A stretch of 64,000 bases of DNA, from assembly GCF_012726235.1 (NCBI RefSeq), contig NZ_JAASAH010000003.1, positions 1-64,000 of the forward strand, written 5' to 3'. The position numbers and the translations under genes are program-made. Below, piece after piece: positions 32,528 to 45,869 of the stretch (positions within the stretch are counted from its first letter, which is position 1; each line of letters opens with the position of its first letter). The DNA comes from Streptomyces sp. HNM0574 (GTDB lineage: Bacteria; Actinomycetota; Actinomycetes; Streptomycetales; Streptomycetaceae). The notes beneath the pieces were generated by a model. That model had not been told where the DNA came from, did not search any database, and saw only the letters and a program-made list of their open reading frames with translations.

Positions 32528-34518
32528 CGGGCCTCGTGGAAGGGGTCGACCTTCTCGATGTACCCGGCGGAGATGTGGTCCTCGTCGACGCCGAGCTGCT
32601 CGGCGACCCGATCGACGGCGTCGGAGACGATCTCACCGTCGGAGGAGCGCGGCGTTCCGCCCGCCTCGGGGACGTGCACGTTGATCAGGTTCTGGTAGTA
32701 GGGGGCGGGCGGCAGGTCCGGCTTGGACTCCACCTGGATCTTCTTGGGGAACTTGCCGTCCCCGACGACGTAGTCCCGCACCTCGACAATGCCGAGCTTG
32801 TGCCACTTCTGGATCATCTCGTTGATGCCCTTGGGCTTCTCCTTGGACAGGAAGCGCAGCCACACCGCCCGCCGCTCGAAGGCCGTTTCGCGCTCGTCGT
32901 CGCCGCCCGCCGCGTTGACCTTGTTGAAGTCCTCTTCCGTCAGCACCTGGTTGGGCACGCTCGCGGGCCAGAACGCGGGCAGGTACGGGCTGTAGCGCGG
33001 GCCGACCTTGGCCGCCAGCTCGTAGCCGGAGCGGCAGCTCGCGGTGTCGGTCTGCCAGGGCACGGCCATCCAGCGCGTCAGGTCGCCGGGGCCCTGCGGG
33101 CCGAGCGGGCCGCGCGCGGAGAGCGCCTTGCCGGGCGTGAGCCGGTCGCCGTAGTCCGGCTCACGCTCCGTGCGGTGCTTGATGCGGAACGGCTCGCTGT
33201 ACATCGTGTCGTGCCGGATCGGCCAGGTGACCTCGCAGCCGGGGTGGAAGGCGTCGGCCAGGCAGTAGTCCAGCGCGGCCCTGTCCAGGATCGCCGGCTG
33301 CTCCTTGAGCGGGACGTCGCTCAGCTTCTCGTAGTGCTGCGTGAGCGATTCGGTGACGAAGTGACCCTCCGCCCATTTCGCGAGCATGTCGAACTGGGCC
33401 GGGGACAGCATCAGGTTCTGGTACTCGCTGCGCGGCGGTACGGCCATGCCGTCGCCGTACAGCCACGGCCAGGGCATGGGCGAGACGCCGTCCCGCGCGT
33501 AGTCGCGCATCGACTCGTAGACCTGGCGCCGCTGTTCGCGGTGCTGCGGCTTCGGGCTGGAGAGCTCCTTGCGGAGCCGGTCCTCGGTGAAGTCGTACGC
33601 GCCCTTCCAGCCGAACTGGGTGGCGAAGCCGTGATTGACCCACTGGTGCTCGGTGAAACGCCGGAGAATCGGCTCGATGTGGTCGGCGTAACTGATCTGC
33701 TGGGGCGGGGCCAGGCCCCAGCCGTTTCCGGCGAACAGGTCGTAGAGGCAGTCGTAGAGCGTCCGGATGGACTTCACGTCGGGCGCGTAATTCGGCGGGC
33801 CGACGACGACCCAGGCGGGCTCGACCGGGATGTTTTTGCCACCGATGACGACATCGGCCCGCACCGGCCCGTCCGAAGTGTCGTCGTACCACCAGTCATT
33901 GTTGGCGAACGTGGTGAGCGGCTCGCCGGTCTTGAACGCGGCCGACTTTCCCTTTCCGCCGAGCACCAGAAGCGCGTTGTCCGGCCCGTCGTCGATGCGG
34001 AGCTCGCCGAGGTACACGTCCTCGGGAAGGTTGTTGATCTTCCCAAGGAATTTCTGCGGACCGTCGCCCTTCTTGATGGTCTTCTTACCGGGACGGATCT
34101 CCAGCTGCTTGCGGTCGCCCGTGTACTTCTGATTGCGACGGCCGTACTGGTAGTCGTAGAGCCGCTGACCGTCCGGAGTGTCCAGCGCGAGGTGGAACTG
34201 GTACCAGGCGGCCTTCTTGTTGGCCACCTCGACGTGCCAGGTGATGGTGCCGTGCGGGCCGCTGTCGAAGCCCGGGTCCAGGTCGGAGGCCGGGGTGATC
34301 TCCCCGACCACCTTTCCGTCCGCGTTGTAGCCGTACACCCGGAAGCGGGCGGCCTGGCGCTTGATGGCCCCGTTGGCGTCCTTGTAGAAGCCGGGCTGGG
34401 CGGCGGGCGCGTCCGGCACCTCGGGCCCGTAGAAGAATTCTTCACTGTTCCCGACCCGCGCGATTCCGATGGCGGGGTGGATTTTCGCGTAGGCGATCTC
34501 GTCGCTCAACGGGGACAT
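32524..34518 (-). CDS. LodA/GoxA-family cysteine tryptophylquinone (CTQ)-dependent oxidase
   Basis: About 664 residues. The family N-terminus is clear: YAKIHPAIGIARVGNS followed by EEFFYGPE. Family members oxidise free amino acids (lysine epsilon-oxidase, glycine oxidase), releasing ammonia, H2O2 and an aldehyde or keto acid. The cofactor is built from a Cys and a Trp. Here Cys428 (HPGCEVTW) and Trp488 (AVPWQTD) are the best candidates, 60 apart, close to the spacing I recall for LodA. There is no signal peptide. The substrate cannot be read from the sequence. The start is ATG 34518 or, perhaps better, TTG 34509, which has GGGAG 9 nt upstream, whereas ATG 34518 directly abuts that G-rich stretch. 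Confidence 0.9.
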   Translation of the reverse strand: MSPLSDEIAYAKIHPAIGIARVGNSEEFFYGPEVPDAPAAQPGFYKDANGAIKRQAARFRVYGYNADGKVVGEITPASDLDPGFDSGPHGTITWHVEVANKKAAWYQFHLALDTPDGQRLYDYQYGRRNQKYTGDRKQLEIRPGKKTIKKGDGPQKFLGKINNLPEDVYLGELRIDDGPDNALLVLGGKGKSAAFKTGEPLTTFANNDWWYDDTSDGPVRADVVIGGKNIPVEPAWVVVGPPNYAPDVKSIRTLYDCLYDLFAGNGWGLAPPQQISYADHIEPILRRFTEHQWVNHGFATQFGWKGAYDFTEDRLRKELSSPKPQHREQRRQVYESMRDYARDGVSPMPWPWLYGDGMAVPPRSEYQNLMLSPAQFDMLAKWAEGHFVTESLTQHYEKLSDVPLKEQPAILDRAALDYCLADAFHPGCEVTWPIRHDTMYSEPFRIKHRTEREPDYGDRLTPGKALSARGPLGPQGPGDLTRWMAVPWQTDTASCRSGYELAAKVGPRYSPYLPAFWPASVPNQVLTEEDFNKVNAAGGDDERETAFERRAVWLRFLSKEKPKGINEMIQKWHKLGIVEVRDYVVGDGKFPKKIQVESKPDLPPAPYYQNLINVHVPEAGGTPRSSDGEIVSDAVDRVAEQLGVDEDHISAGYIEKVDPFHEAR

Positions 34519-34875
34519 CTCCCAACTGCTCTGGCATTCCCGGGAATTCCGCGTGCACTGACCGTCCGGACACACACATCGGGCATGCGCACGCACGCCC
34601 GTTTCGCCGGACCGACGGACGGGAAGCTAACACGGCATTCCGCACCCGGAGCCGGGAGAGAAACGCGAACTGCGGGGCGGGGAAACCGTCTTGGGCAGCG
34701 CGCACTCTCCCCGCGAGAGCCGGGCGAGGGAATCACCGCTGGGCCGAAAGAGCCCCGCCGTGGATTTATCTACGCCACCGACCGGCGAAACGGTTTACCG
34801 CCCGGAGAACACCGGACGCGAAACGGGGAACCGTATTTCACTCAAGCGCCCCAGCGCCCGCCCCGGGGAAACAGA
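34519..34875. other. Gap upstream of the CTQ oxidase operon
   Basis: This is the promoter region of the LodAB-type operon. It is somewhat less GC-rich than the genes around it, with AT-richer spots near 34750-34790 and 34825-34850. No gene or clear operator is seen, although a regulated promoter would be expected here. Confidence 0.45.
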
Positions 34876-34907
34876 AAGGGCGGGACCGGCTCACCGGTCC
34901 CGCCCTT
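34876..34907 (-). terminator. gat operon terminator
   Basis: A perfect 14-bp stem, AAGGGCGGGACCGG (34876-34889) paired with 34894-34907, closes a CTCA loop. It lies 37 bp past the gatB stop, so the amidotransferase operon ends here. Confidence 0.9.
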
Positions 34908-34943
34908 CAGCGGTGTTGACGACGGGGCCGCGCCCCGCCGGCG

Positions 34944-36452
34944 TCAGCCCTCGACGCCGAGCTTCTCCAGGATCAGCTCGCGCACCCGCGCCGCGTCCGC
35001 CTGGCCACGCGTGGCCTTCATGACGGCGCCGACGAGCGCGCCCGCGGCCTGCACCTTGCCACCGCGGATCTTGTCCGCGATGTCCGGGTTCCCCGCGATG
35101 GCCTCGTCGACGGCGGTGCCGAGCGCACCCTCGTCCGAGACGACCTTCAGGCCGCGCTTCTCCACGACCTCGTCCGGGGTGCCCTCACCGGCGAGCACGC
35201 CCTCGATGGTCTGCCGCGCCAGCTTGTCGTTGAGGGAACCCTCGGCGACGAGCGCGCAGAGCCGGGCGACCTGCTCGGGGGTGATCGGCAGATCCGCGAG
35301 GTCGGTGCCCTCCTCGTTGGCGCGACGGGCGAGTTCGCCCATCCACCACTTGCGGGCCTGGTCGGCCGGGGCACCCGCGTCGGTGGTGGCGACGATCAGG
35401 CCGACCGCACCGGCGTTGAGCACCGACTGCATCTCGTGCTGGGAGATGCCCCACTCCTCGCGCAGCCGGTTACGGCGCACGCGCGGCAGCTCGGGCAGAC
35501 CGGCACGCAGCTCCTCGACCCACTCACGGGACGGGGCGACGGGGACCAGGTCCGGCTCGGGGAAGTAGCGGTAGTCCTCCGCCTCTTCCTTCACGCGGCC
35601 CGAGGTGGTGGAGCCGTCGTCCTCGTGGAAGTGCCGGGTCTCCTGGATGATCTCGCCGCCGGAGCCGAGCACGGCCGCGTGCCGCTGGATCTCGAAGCGC
35701 GCCGCACGCTCCACGCTGCGCAGCGAGTTGACGTTCTTCGTCTCGCTGCGGGTGCCGAACTTCTCGACGCCCTTGGGGCGCAGCGAGAGGTTCACGTCGC
35801 AGCGCATCTGGCCCATCTCCATGCGCGCGTCGGAGACGCCCAGCGCCTTGATGAGCTCGCGCAGTTCGGCGACGTACGCCTTGGCGACCTCGGGGGCCCG
35901 CTCGCCCGCGCCCTGGATGGGCTTGGTCACGATCTCGATGAGCGGGATGCCCGCGCGGTTGTAGTCCAGCAGCGAGTGCGAGGCGCCGTGGATGCGGCCG
36001 GTGGCGCCGCCGATGTGCGTCGACTTGCCGGTGTCCTCCTCCATGTGCGCGCGCTCGATCTCCACGCGGAAGATCTCGCCGTCCTCCAGCTGCACGTCGA
36101 GGTAGCCGTCGAAGGCGATCGGCTCGTCGTACTGGGAGGTCTGGAAGTTCTTCGGCATGTCCGGATAGAAGTAGTTCTTCCGGGCGAAGCGGCACCACTC
36201 GGCGATGTCGCAGTTCAGCGCGAGACCGATGCGGATGGCCGACTCGACGCCGACGGCGTTGACGACCGGCAGGGCGCCGGGGAGGCCGAGGCAGGTCGGG
36301 CAGGTCTGGCTGTTCGCGTCCGCGCCGAGCTCCGTCGCGCAGCCGCAGAACATCTTTGTCTTGGTGCCGAGTTCGACATGGACCTCCAGGCCCATGACGG
36401 GGTCGTAGTCCGCCAGCGCGTCCTCGTACGACACCAGGTCGATGACCGTCAC
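34944..36452 (-). CDS. gatB: Asp-tRNA(Asn)/Glu-tRNA(Gln) amidotransferase subunit B
   Basis: 502 residues. GatB binds the misacylated tRNA and activates its side chain with ATP, then receives ammonia from GatA. The PET112-type catalytic domain has [19 protein letters not shown], a Cys pair in [13 protein letters not shown] for structural zinc, [17 protein letters not shown] and [14 protein letters not shown]. The C-terminal tRNA-binding helical and YqeY-like regions follow ([20 protein letters not shown]). The length is normal. The start is ATG 36452. It is the last gene of gatC-gatA-small gene-gatB. Confidence 0.97.
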   Translation of the reverse strand: MTVIDLVSYEDALADYDPVMGLEVHVELGTKTKMFCGCATELGADANSQTCPTCLGLPGALPVVNAVGVESAIRIGLALNCDIAEWCRFARKNYFYPDMPKNFQTSQYDEPIAFDGYLDVQLEDGEIFRVEIERAHMEEDTGKSTHIGGATGRIHGASHSLLDYNRAGIPLIEIVTKPIQGAGERAPEVAKAYVAELRELIKALGVSDARMEMGQMRCDVNLSLRPKGVEKFGTRSETKNVNSLRSVERAARFEIQRHAAVLGSGGEIIQETRHFHEDDGSTTSGRVKEEAEDYRYFPEPDLVPVAPSREWVEELRAGLPELPRVRRNRLREEWGISQHEMQSVLNAGAVGLIVATTDAGAPADQARKWWMGELARRANEEGTDLADLPITPEQVARLCALVAEGSLNDKLARQTIEGVLAGEGTPDEVVEKRGLKVVSDEGALGTAVDEAIAGNPDIADKIRGGKVQAAGALVGAVMKATRGQADAARVRELILEKLGVEG

Positions 36453-36479
36453 AGAAAACTAACCTTTCTCAGTTCCGCG

Positions 36480-36721
36480 TCAGTGGTCCGCGAGAACGTC
36501 GTCCGAGTCCAGGTGCCGCAGCTCCCGGACGAGGAGGGCGACCCCGGTGACGATGCCGGCCGCGGAGACGGCGACATCGACGAGCTTCAGGGTGTCGCCT
36601 TCCTTACGGGCTTCCTTGGCGCGCTTCACGGTGCCGACGGCGCCGAAGAGCGAGCCCGCGATCGACACGTACAGCCCTGCCCTGGAGTGCTTGAACCCCT
36701 TGGCCTTCTGCAGCTTTCCAC

Positions 36722-36725
<4 letters not shown>
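36480..36725 (-). CDS. Small membrane protein embedded in the gat operon
   Basis: 81 residues. It has a basic N-terminus ([18 protein letters not shown]), one hydrophobic hairpin or two short helices ([19 protein letters not shown] and [18 protein letters not shown]), and an acidic end. Its ATG overlaps the gatA stop by 4 nt, and it ends 27 bp before gatB, so it is part of the operon. From memory a similar gene sits between gatA and gatB in other Streptomyces. The function is unknown. Confidence 0.85.
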
Positions 36726-38215
<1,490 letters not shown>

Positions 38216-38220
38216 CTCGC

Positions 38221-38517
38221 TCAGTCCTCTCCCAGGATCTGCGGCACCTTGAAACGCTGCTGCTCCTGCGCGGGGGCTCCGGAGAGCGCCTGCTCGGCCG
38301 TCAGGCCGGGCCGGACGGTGTCCGGGCGCATGACGTTGGTGAGCGGCAGCGGGTGGGAGGTCGGCGGTACGTCCTCGTCGGCGACGTCGGAGACGGATGC
38401 GACCGCTCCGATGATGTCGCCGAGCTGTCCGGCGAAGTGCTCCAGCTCTTCGTCCTTCAGCTCGAGACGCGCCAGCCGGGCGAGGTGGGCGACCTCCTCG
38501 CGCGAGATGCCAGGCAT
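38221..38517 (-). CDS. gatC: Asp-tRNA(Asn)/Glu-tRNA(Gln) amidotransferase subunit C
   Basis: 98 residues. A small belt-like subunit that wraps GatA and GatB. The N-terminal helices are [20 protein letters not shown] and [15 protein letters not shown], followed by the extended [20 protein letters not shown] and the C-terminal [14 protein letters not shown] typical of GatC. It is the first gene of the operon. ATG 38517 has a CAGAGGATCGCTGC upstream region. The promoter lies in the 145-bp gap before the RmdB-like gene. Confidence 0.95.
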   Translation of the reverse strand: MPGISREEVAHLARLARLELKDEELEHFAGQLGDIIGAVASVSDVADEDVPPTSHPLPLTNVMRPDTVRPGLTAEQALSGAPAQEQQRFKVPQILGED

Positions 38518-38662
38518 GCAGCGATCCTCTGGGGGTGAGTGGCGGATTGTTCGGTGCAATCCTATGGCTCCGCCACCCGTGTCCGCGAAGGGCTGTGGAC
38601 AACCGCCCGGCTGTGGACGGCGCGGTCCCTCCTCAGGGTGGCCGCGCGCCCCGCGAAGGCGG

Positions 38663-41380
38663 CTACCGGACGGGCTGCCAGCCCGGCGGCCGGTTCGCTC
38701 CCGGCCTGCCCGGCAGGCCCCTGCCGGGCAGCGGTCCGGGCCCGCTCCCGCCGTCGCCGTACGGTCCGCCCGCGCCCTCCTCCGGGTGCCGGGCGCCGCC
38801 CTGGCCCGGGAGCGCGGAGGGCACGTACGCGCCGGGGATGCCGTAGGGGCCGCGCACGCCGTACTCCCCGGGCTCGCCGGAACCGCCCTGGCTGCCGCCG
38901 CGGCTCCCGTTGCCGTTGCCGGTTCCGGTGCCGGTGCCCGTTCCGGTGCCGGTCCCGGTGAGGCCGCCGTACGGGCCCGGGCCGCCGGTGCCGCCGGGCC
39001 CGCCCGGGAGGGCGTTGCCCGGGACCCGCCTGCCGGGAACCGGGCCGGTGCCGTGGCTCTGGCTGTGGCTCTGGCTGTGGCCCTGCCCCGAGGCGGAGCC
39101 CGGGCGGGCGCCCGGGACGGAACCGGAGCCCGGGGCCGAACCGGAACCCGTGCCCGTGGCGGGCGCGGAGGGGCCCGGCTCCAGGGGCCGGTCGGCGCCG
39201 CCGCCCAGGAAGGCGGCGACACCGTCGCGGGCGCGGAGCCAGGCCGTGGTCTCCTCCGGCGGCATCGCCGCGGCGACGAGCCAGCCCTGGACCGCGTCGC
39301 AGCCCAGGTCCCGCAGCCGCTCCCAGGTCTCGTCGTCCTCGACGCCCTCGGCGACGACCAGCAGGCCGAGGGAGTGCGCGAGGTCGATGGTGCAGCGGAC
39401 GATCTCGGCGTCCTCGGCGTCCACCGCGAGGCGGGCGACGAAGGAACGGTCGATCTTCAGCTCGCTGACCGGGAGCCGCCGCAGGTGCACCAGCGAGGAG
39501 TAGCCCGTGCCGAAGTCGTCCAGCGACATCTTCACGCCGTGCCCGGTGAGCCCGGCGAGGGTGTCGGCCGCGCGCTGCGGGTCCTCCAGCAGCACGTGCT
39601 CGGTGATCTCCAGCTGGAGCGCGCCCGGCGGCACCCCGTGCCGGGCCAGCCGCCCGGCGACGGCGCCGGCGAAGCCCGGGGTGTGCACGTCGCGCGGCGA
39701 GACGTTCACCGCGACGGGGACGGTCAGCCCGCGCGAGCGCCAGTCGGCGACCTGCGCGAGCGCGGTCTCCAGGACGTACTCGGTGAGCCGGGGCATCAGG
39801 CCCGAGGTCTCGGCTATGGCGATGAACTCGTCCGGGGGGACCCGGCCGCGCTCCGGGTGCACCCAGCGCACCAGGGCCTCCAGGCCGGAGACGACGCCGT
39901 CGAAGCCGACCTTGGGCTGGTAGTGCAGTTCGACCTCGCCCGCGTCGAGCGCGCGGCGCAGGTCGGCGAGGAGGCCGAGCCGGTCGGGGGTGTTGCCGTC
40001 CCGGGTGGCCTCGTACACCTCGACGCCCGAACGGTCGCGCTTGGCCTCGTACATGGCGACGTCGGCGCGGCGGAGCAGGCCCTCGGCCTCGTGCGCGTGG
40101 TCCGGGAACACGGAGACGCCGGCGCTCGCCTCGAGCACCAGCGTCAGCCCGTCCAGGTCGAGCGGTGAGCCCAGCGCGGAGACCAGGCCGCGCGCGACGC
40201 GCTGCGCGCTGGTCGTCGAGTCCACGACGGGCAGCAGCACGGCGAACTCGTCGCCGCCCAGCCGGGCCGCCTCGGCGCCGCGCGGGAGCGCCGTGCGCAG
40301 CCGTTCGGCTATCTGCAACAGCAGCCGGTCGCCCGCGAGATGACCGAGGGTGTCGTTGACCGAGCGGAACCGGTCGAGATCGATGAGGACGAGGGCGGAA
40401 CGCGCTCCCGTCCGGTCCGCCTCGTCCAGTGCCGACCAGGTGCGCTCCAGCAGCCACTGGCGGTTGGGGAGGCCGGTGAGCGGGTCGCGCAGCTGTTCCT
40501 CGGCGCGGGCGCGGGCGATCCACAGGGTGGTGTCGAGCGCGATCAGCGGCACCGCGAACAGCGGGAGCAGCACGGACATGTGCAGCGCGACCACCGCGAT
40601 CAGCGGCGAGATGCCGAGCAGCGCGATGCCGACCAGGCCGTGCCGGAGCACGGAGGTGCGCAGCGCGGTCGGCAGGCCCGTCTGGCGCGGTGCGAAGGAG
40701 AACCACAACAGGGCGCGGGTGACGAGGAGATAGGCGGCGGAGGCCAGCACGATCTGCGGCACGGCGAGCAGGTTCCAGGCGCCCGGGTCCCAAGGGTGTT
40801 CCACCGAGGGGGTGTTGCCGAAGGCGGCGAGGACGAGCGCGGCCGAGCCGGTGCCGAGGATGTCGACGGAGCCGTGCACCACGGCCTGCCGCCAGCGGTG
40901 CCTGCGCGCGGCGCCGACGAGGGCGACGACGGCGAGGCTGACCAGGACGGCCGGTACCCAGCCGTACAGCAGCAGGATGGCGAGGGTCAGCGCGGCGCCG
41001 GAGCCGGTGCCGCCCCACCAGCGGTCGCGGCCGAGCGCGACGAGGTGGCCCACGATGATTCCGGTCAGTACCGCGAACGACCAGCCGGCGGCGCCGTCCG
41101 GGAACAGTGCCCAACCGCCGTACAGGGAACGGAAGATGCCCGTGCCGAGCGCGAGCACCGCGAGCGCGGCGACCAGCAGCGGCAGCCCCGGCACGTGCAC
41201 CGAGGCGACGCGCTGGAACCACGACACGTCCTCGGGGGCGCCGGTCTGGCCCCCCGTTCCCGGGCCCGCGGGCGCGGGTGCACCGCGCGCGGTGCCGCCC
41301 GTCGCCGCGGCACGTCCGCCGGCTGTCTCGGCGGACAGGCGGGGGTACGGGGGTCGTGCTCCCCCAGGGGTTTCCTGCAT
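38663..41380 (-). CDS. rmdB: Membrane GGDEF-EAL c-di-GMP phosphodiesterase, RmdB-like
   Basis: 905 residues. After about 50 disordered residues, some six to eight membrane helices run to about 290. The GGDEF domain follows (RLGGDEFAV, 375-379), then an intact EAL domain: EALVRW at 501-506, [36 protein letters not shown] and VVAEGVE. All usual metal and catalytic residues of an active phosphodiesterase are present. The position between gatC and ligA and the domain order match S. coelicolor RmdB (SCO5495, from memory), which lowers c-di-GMP and affects aerial growth. The last 150 residues are low-complexity Gly/Pro/Thr/Ser. ATG 41380 has GAGAGGG upstream. Confidence 0.9.
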   Translation of the reverse strand: MQETPGGARPPYPRLSAETAGGRAAATGGTARGAPAPAGPGTGGQTGAPEDVSWFQRVASVHVPGLPLLVAALAVLALGTGIFRSLYGGWALFPDGAAGWSFAVLTGIIVGHLVALGRDRWWGGTGSGAALTLAILLLYGWVPAVLVSLAVVALVGAARRHRWRQAVVHGSVDILGTGSAALVLAAFGNTPSVEHPWDPGAWNLLAVPQIVLASAAYLLVTRALLWFSFAPRQTGLPTALRTSVLRHGLVGIALLGISPLIAVVALHMSVLLPLFAVPLIALDTTLWIARARAEEQLRDPLTGLPNRQWLLERTWSALDEADRTGARSALVLIDLDRFRSVNDTLGHLAGDRLLLQIAERLRTALPRGAEAARLGGDEFAVLLPVVDSTTSAQRVARGLVSALGSPLDLDGLTLVLEASAGVSVFPDHAHEAEGLLRRADVAMYEAKRDRSGVEVYEATRDGNTPDRLGLLADLRRALDAGEVELHYQPKVGFDGVVSGLEALVRWVHPERGRVPPDEFIAIAETSGLMPRLTEYVLETALAQVADWRSRGLTVPVAVNVSPRDVHTPGFAGAVAGRLARHGVPPGALQLEITEHVLLEDPQRAADTLAGLTGHGVKMSLDDFGTGYSSLVHLRRLPVSELKIDRSFVARLAVDAEDAEIVRCTIDLAHSLGLLVVAEGVEDDETWERLRDLGCDAVQGWLVAAAMPPEETTAWLRARDGVAAFLGGGADRPLEPGPSAPATGTGSGSAPGSGSVPGARPGSASGQGHSQSHSQSHGTGPVPGRRVPGNALPGGPGGTGGPGPYGGLTGTGTGTGTGTGTGNGNGSRGGSQGGSGEPGEYGVRGPYGIPGAYVPSALPGQGGARHPEEGAGGPYGDGGSGPGPLPGRGLPGRPGANRPPGWQPVR
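38898..39090. repeat. Short tandem repeats inside the rmdB-like 3' end
   Basis: Two micro-repeats lie in the coding tail. About 38905-38962 is built from ccggtgccggt-type units, translating as alternating Gly-Thr then Gly-Asn. About 39056-39085 is built from ctctggctgtgg units, translating as repeated Ser-Gln-Ser-His. Both are in frame and prone to slippage. Confidence 0.8.
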
Positions 41381-41668
41381 GCCCGACCCTCTCGCTGCCG
41401 TCCGTGCCCGCCCTTCGCGTGCACAGACCCCTTCCCGTGCACAGGCTTCCGCTTCAACAGTAGGACGCGGAAGGCTGCGAGGGGCAGCGATCGGCCGTGG
41501 TTGCCTGAATGCGATGGTCGCGATCCAGCCCCGCGGAGCGAGAACAGCCCCCTCCTGTGCGGATTCTGTGCGAATTGTCCCGCGGTGAATTCTGCGGTGT
41601 GCGGGACGGACAGAGAACACCGTTGCACAGGAGGGGACTTCGGGGCACGGATTCCGCTCCACTCGCCC

Positions 41669-43903
<2,235 letters not shown>

Positions 43904-43942
43904 TCAGTTGGCCCGCGCAGAGTCAGGCACGTCGTCAACGGG

Positions 43943-44977
43943 TCACTCAGGGTTGTCGGCGAGGGATCTCGCCGCCCGGACGCAGTGGGCGAGCGCCGCG
44001 CGCGCGTAGCCCGGGGACGCGCCCGCGAGACCGCATGCGGGCGTGACCACCACCGACTCCGCGAGCAGCCCCGGAGAGAGCCCGAGCCTGCGCCACAGCG
44101 TCCTGACCCCACCGACGCTACCGGCCGGGTCCGACAATGCCCCCGCGTCCTGCCCGTCCCCCGGCACCACACCGGCGAAGAGCGTCGTCCCGCCCTCCAC
44201 GGCCTCGCCGAGCAACTCGTCCTCACCCTCGGTGAGCAACGAGGCGTCGAAGGAGATGCCCGCGACGCCCGCCCTGCGCAGCAGCGCGAACGGCACGCCG
44301 GGGGCGCAGGAGTGCACCACCACGGGCCCGTCGTGCATCCCGACCAGATCCCGCAGCGTCCCCTCGACGACCGCGCGGTCGACGGCCGGGTACGTGCGGT
44401 AGCCGCTGGCCGTGCGGACGGTGCCGCGCAGCACCGACGTCAGCGAGGGCTCGTCGAGCTGGAGCACCGGGCTCGCGCCCGGCACCCGCCGCCGCACCTC
44501 GGCGAGGTGGCCGCGCAGCCCCTCGGCGAGCGAGGCCGCGAGATCCCGGCAGGCGCCCGGATCACCCAGCATGGCCTCGCCGTTGCGGCGCTCCAGCGCG
44601 GCGGCGAGGGTCCACGGGCCGACGGCGGAGATCTTCAGCGGGCCCTCGTAGCCCTGGGTGAACTCCTCCAGCGCGTCCAGGTCCTCGCCCAGCCAGGCAC
44701 GCGCGCGGCGGGTGTCCCGGCCGGGCCGGTCGCCGATGCGCCAGCCGCTGGGCTCCACCCTCGCGTACATCTCGACGAGCATCCCGGCCGTGCGCCCGGT
44801 CATGTCGGCGCCGGGCCCGCGCGCGGGCAGCTCCGGCAGGTACGGCAGCCGCTCCAGGCTGCCGGTGACGGTCTTCGCCGCCTCCCGCGCGTCCCCGCCC
44901 GGCATCGACCCGACACCAGTGGCGGCGGCCGCGCCCCAGGGGGAGCGCGGTGCGCCGGGACCGGCCGGGGCGCTCAT
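43943..44977 (-). CDS. MetE C-terminal-domain-like protein (cobalamin-independent methionine synthase family)
   Basis: 344 residues, about half the length of MetE, corresponding to its catalytic barrel. The N-terminal GVGSMPGGDAREAA and KISAVGPWTLAAALE are typical. Zinc ligands are visible as His and Cys in VVVHSCAPGVPF and a later Cys in VVTPACGLAG; LQLDEPSL holds the substrate-binding Asp-Glu. Stand-alone forms may accept methyl groups from donors other than methyl-folate, so the methyl donor is uncertain. ATG 44977 overlaps the stop of the SDR gene by 4 nt. Confidence 0.82.
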   Translation of the reverse strand: MSAPAGPGAPRSPWGAAAATGVGSMPGGDAREAAKTVTGSLERLPYLPELPARGPGADMTGRTAGMLVEMYARVEPSGWRIGDRPGRDTRRARAWLGEDLDALEEFTQGYEGPLKISAVGPWTLAAALERRNGEAMLGDPGACRDLAASLAEGLRGHLAEVRRRVPGASPVLQLDEPSLTSVLRGTVRTASGYRTYPAVDRAVVEGTLRDLVGMHDGPVVVHSCAPGVPFALLRRAGVAGISFDASLLTEGEDELLGEAVEGGTTLFAGVVPGDGQDAGALSDPAGSVGGVRTLWRRLGLSPGLLAESVVVTPACGLAGASPGYARAALAHCVRAARSLADNPE

Positions 44978-45663
44978 GCGGAGGGCCGGACGGAGAGGTC
45001 GGTGACCTCCGCGTCCCGGGGCAGGTCCAGGGCCATCAGCAGGGTCGTCGCCACGGACTCGGGCTCCATGTACGCGTCCGCCTGGTACGCGCCGCCCTCC
45101 TGGCGGCGCACCTTCTCCTGCATCGGCGTGGCCGTGCGGCCCGGGTAGACGGTGGTGACGCGGAGGCCGTTGGCCGCCTCCTCGCCGCGCAGCGAGTCGG
45201 CGAGCGCCTTCAGCCCGTGCTTGCTCGCCGCGTACGGGCCCCACTGGGGCTTGGCGGCCAGCCCGGCACCGGAGTTGACGAAGAGCACGTGGCCCTTGGC
45301 CAGGCGGAGCTGCGGCAGCAGCAGGCGGGTCAGTTCGGCGGGGGCGAGCAGGTTGGCGGTGAGCGTGGACTGCCAGACCTTGGTGCCCAGTTCCGCGACG
45401 GTGCCGAGCTCGACGACCCCGGCGACGTGCTGGAGCGAGTCGAGCCGGCCGGGCAGCTCCTGGTGGCTCAGCGCCCAGGAGAGGCGGTCGGGCTCGGCGA
45501 GGTCGCCGACGAGCGTACGCGCGCCCTCGAAGCGCTCGGCGAGCTCCTTCGCGCGGCCCGCGTCACGGGCCAGCAGCCAGGTCTCGTCGCCGCGTTCGAG
45601 GAGGCGCCGGGTGAGGACGGCGCCGATGCCGGAACCCGCACCGGTGATCAGATGTGTTGCCAT
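44974..45663 (-). CDS. Short-chain dehydrogenase/reductase
   Basis: 229 residues. The cofactor motif is [15 protein letters not shown] at the N-terminus; the catalytic Ser lies in VLFVNSGAG and the YxxxK in [13 protein letters not shown]. The acidic and Arg positions after strand 2 (LLARDAGR) suggest NADP. Unusually, the SDR motif NNAG is replaced by HVAGV. The substrate is unknown. It leads the SDR-MetE-like-ligA run with a 4-nt overlap at its end. The start is ATG 45663; ATG 45672 three codons earlier is possible and neither has a strong SD, so a leaderless or near-leaderless transcript is conceivable. Confidence 0.85.
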   Translation of the reverse strand: MATHLITGAGSGIGAVLTRRLLERGDETWLLARDAGRAKELAERFEGARTLVGDLAEPDRLSWALSHQELPGRLDSLQHVAGVVELGTVAELGTKVWQSTLTANLLAPAELTRLLLPQLRLAKGHVLFVNSGAGLAAKPQWGPYAASKHGLKALADSLRGEEAANGLRVTTVYPGRTATPMQEKVRRQEGGAYQADAYMEPESVATTLLMALDLPRDAEVTDLSVRPSA

Positions 45664-45869
45664 GCGGTCCATTTTCGCGCAGCCGCGGACCGTGCCGCGC
45701 CTCCGGTCCGCCCCCGGTGACCGCCCCGCGGGAACATTCGCGCCCCGTGCGGGGTTCCACGGCCCACGGGTTCTTCCGCGCGGGCCGCGATGAATCGGCG
45801 GCGCGGAAGGGGTCTGCACTCTCGACGCTCCCGTCGAAGGGGCGGGGGCGAGTTCCCTGGGAGGGCCGT

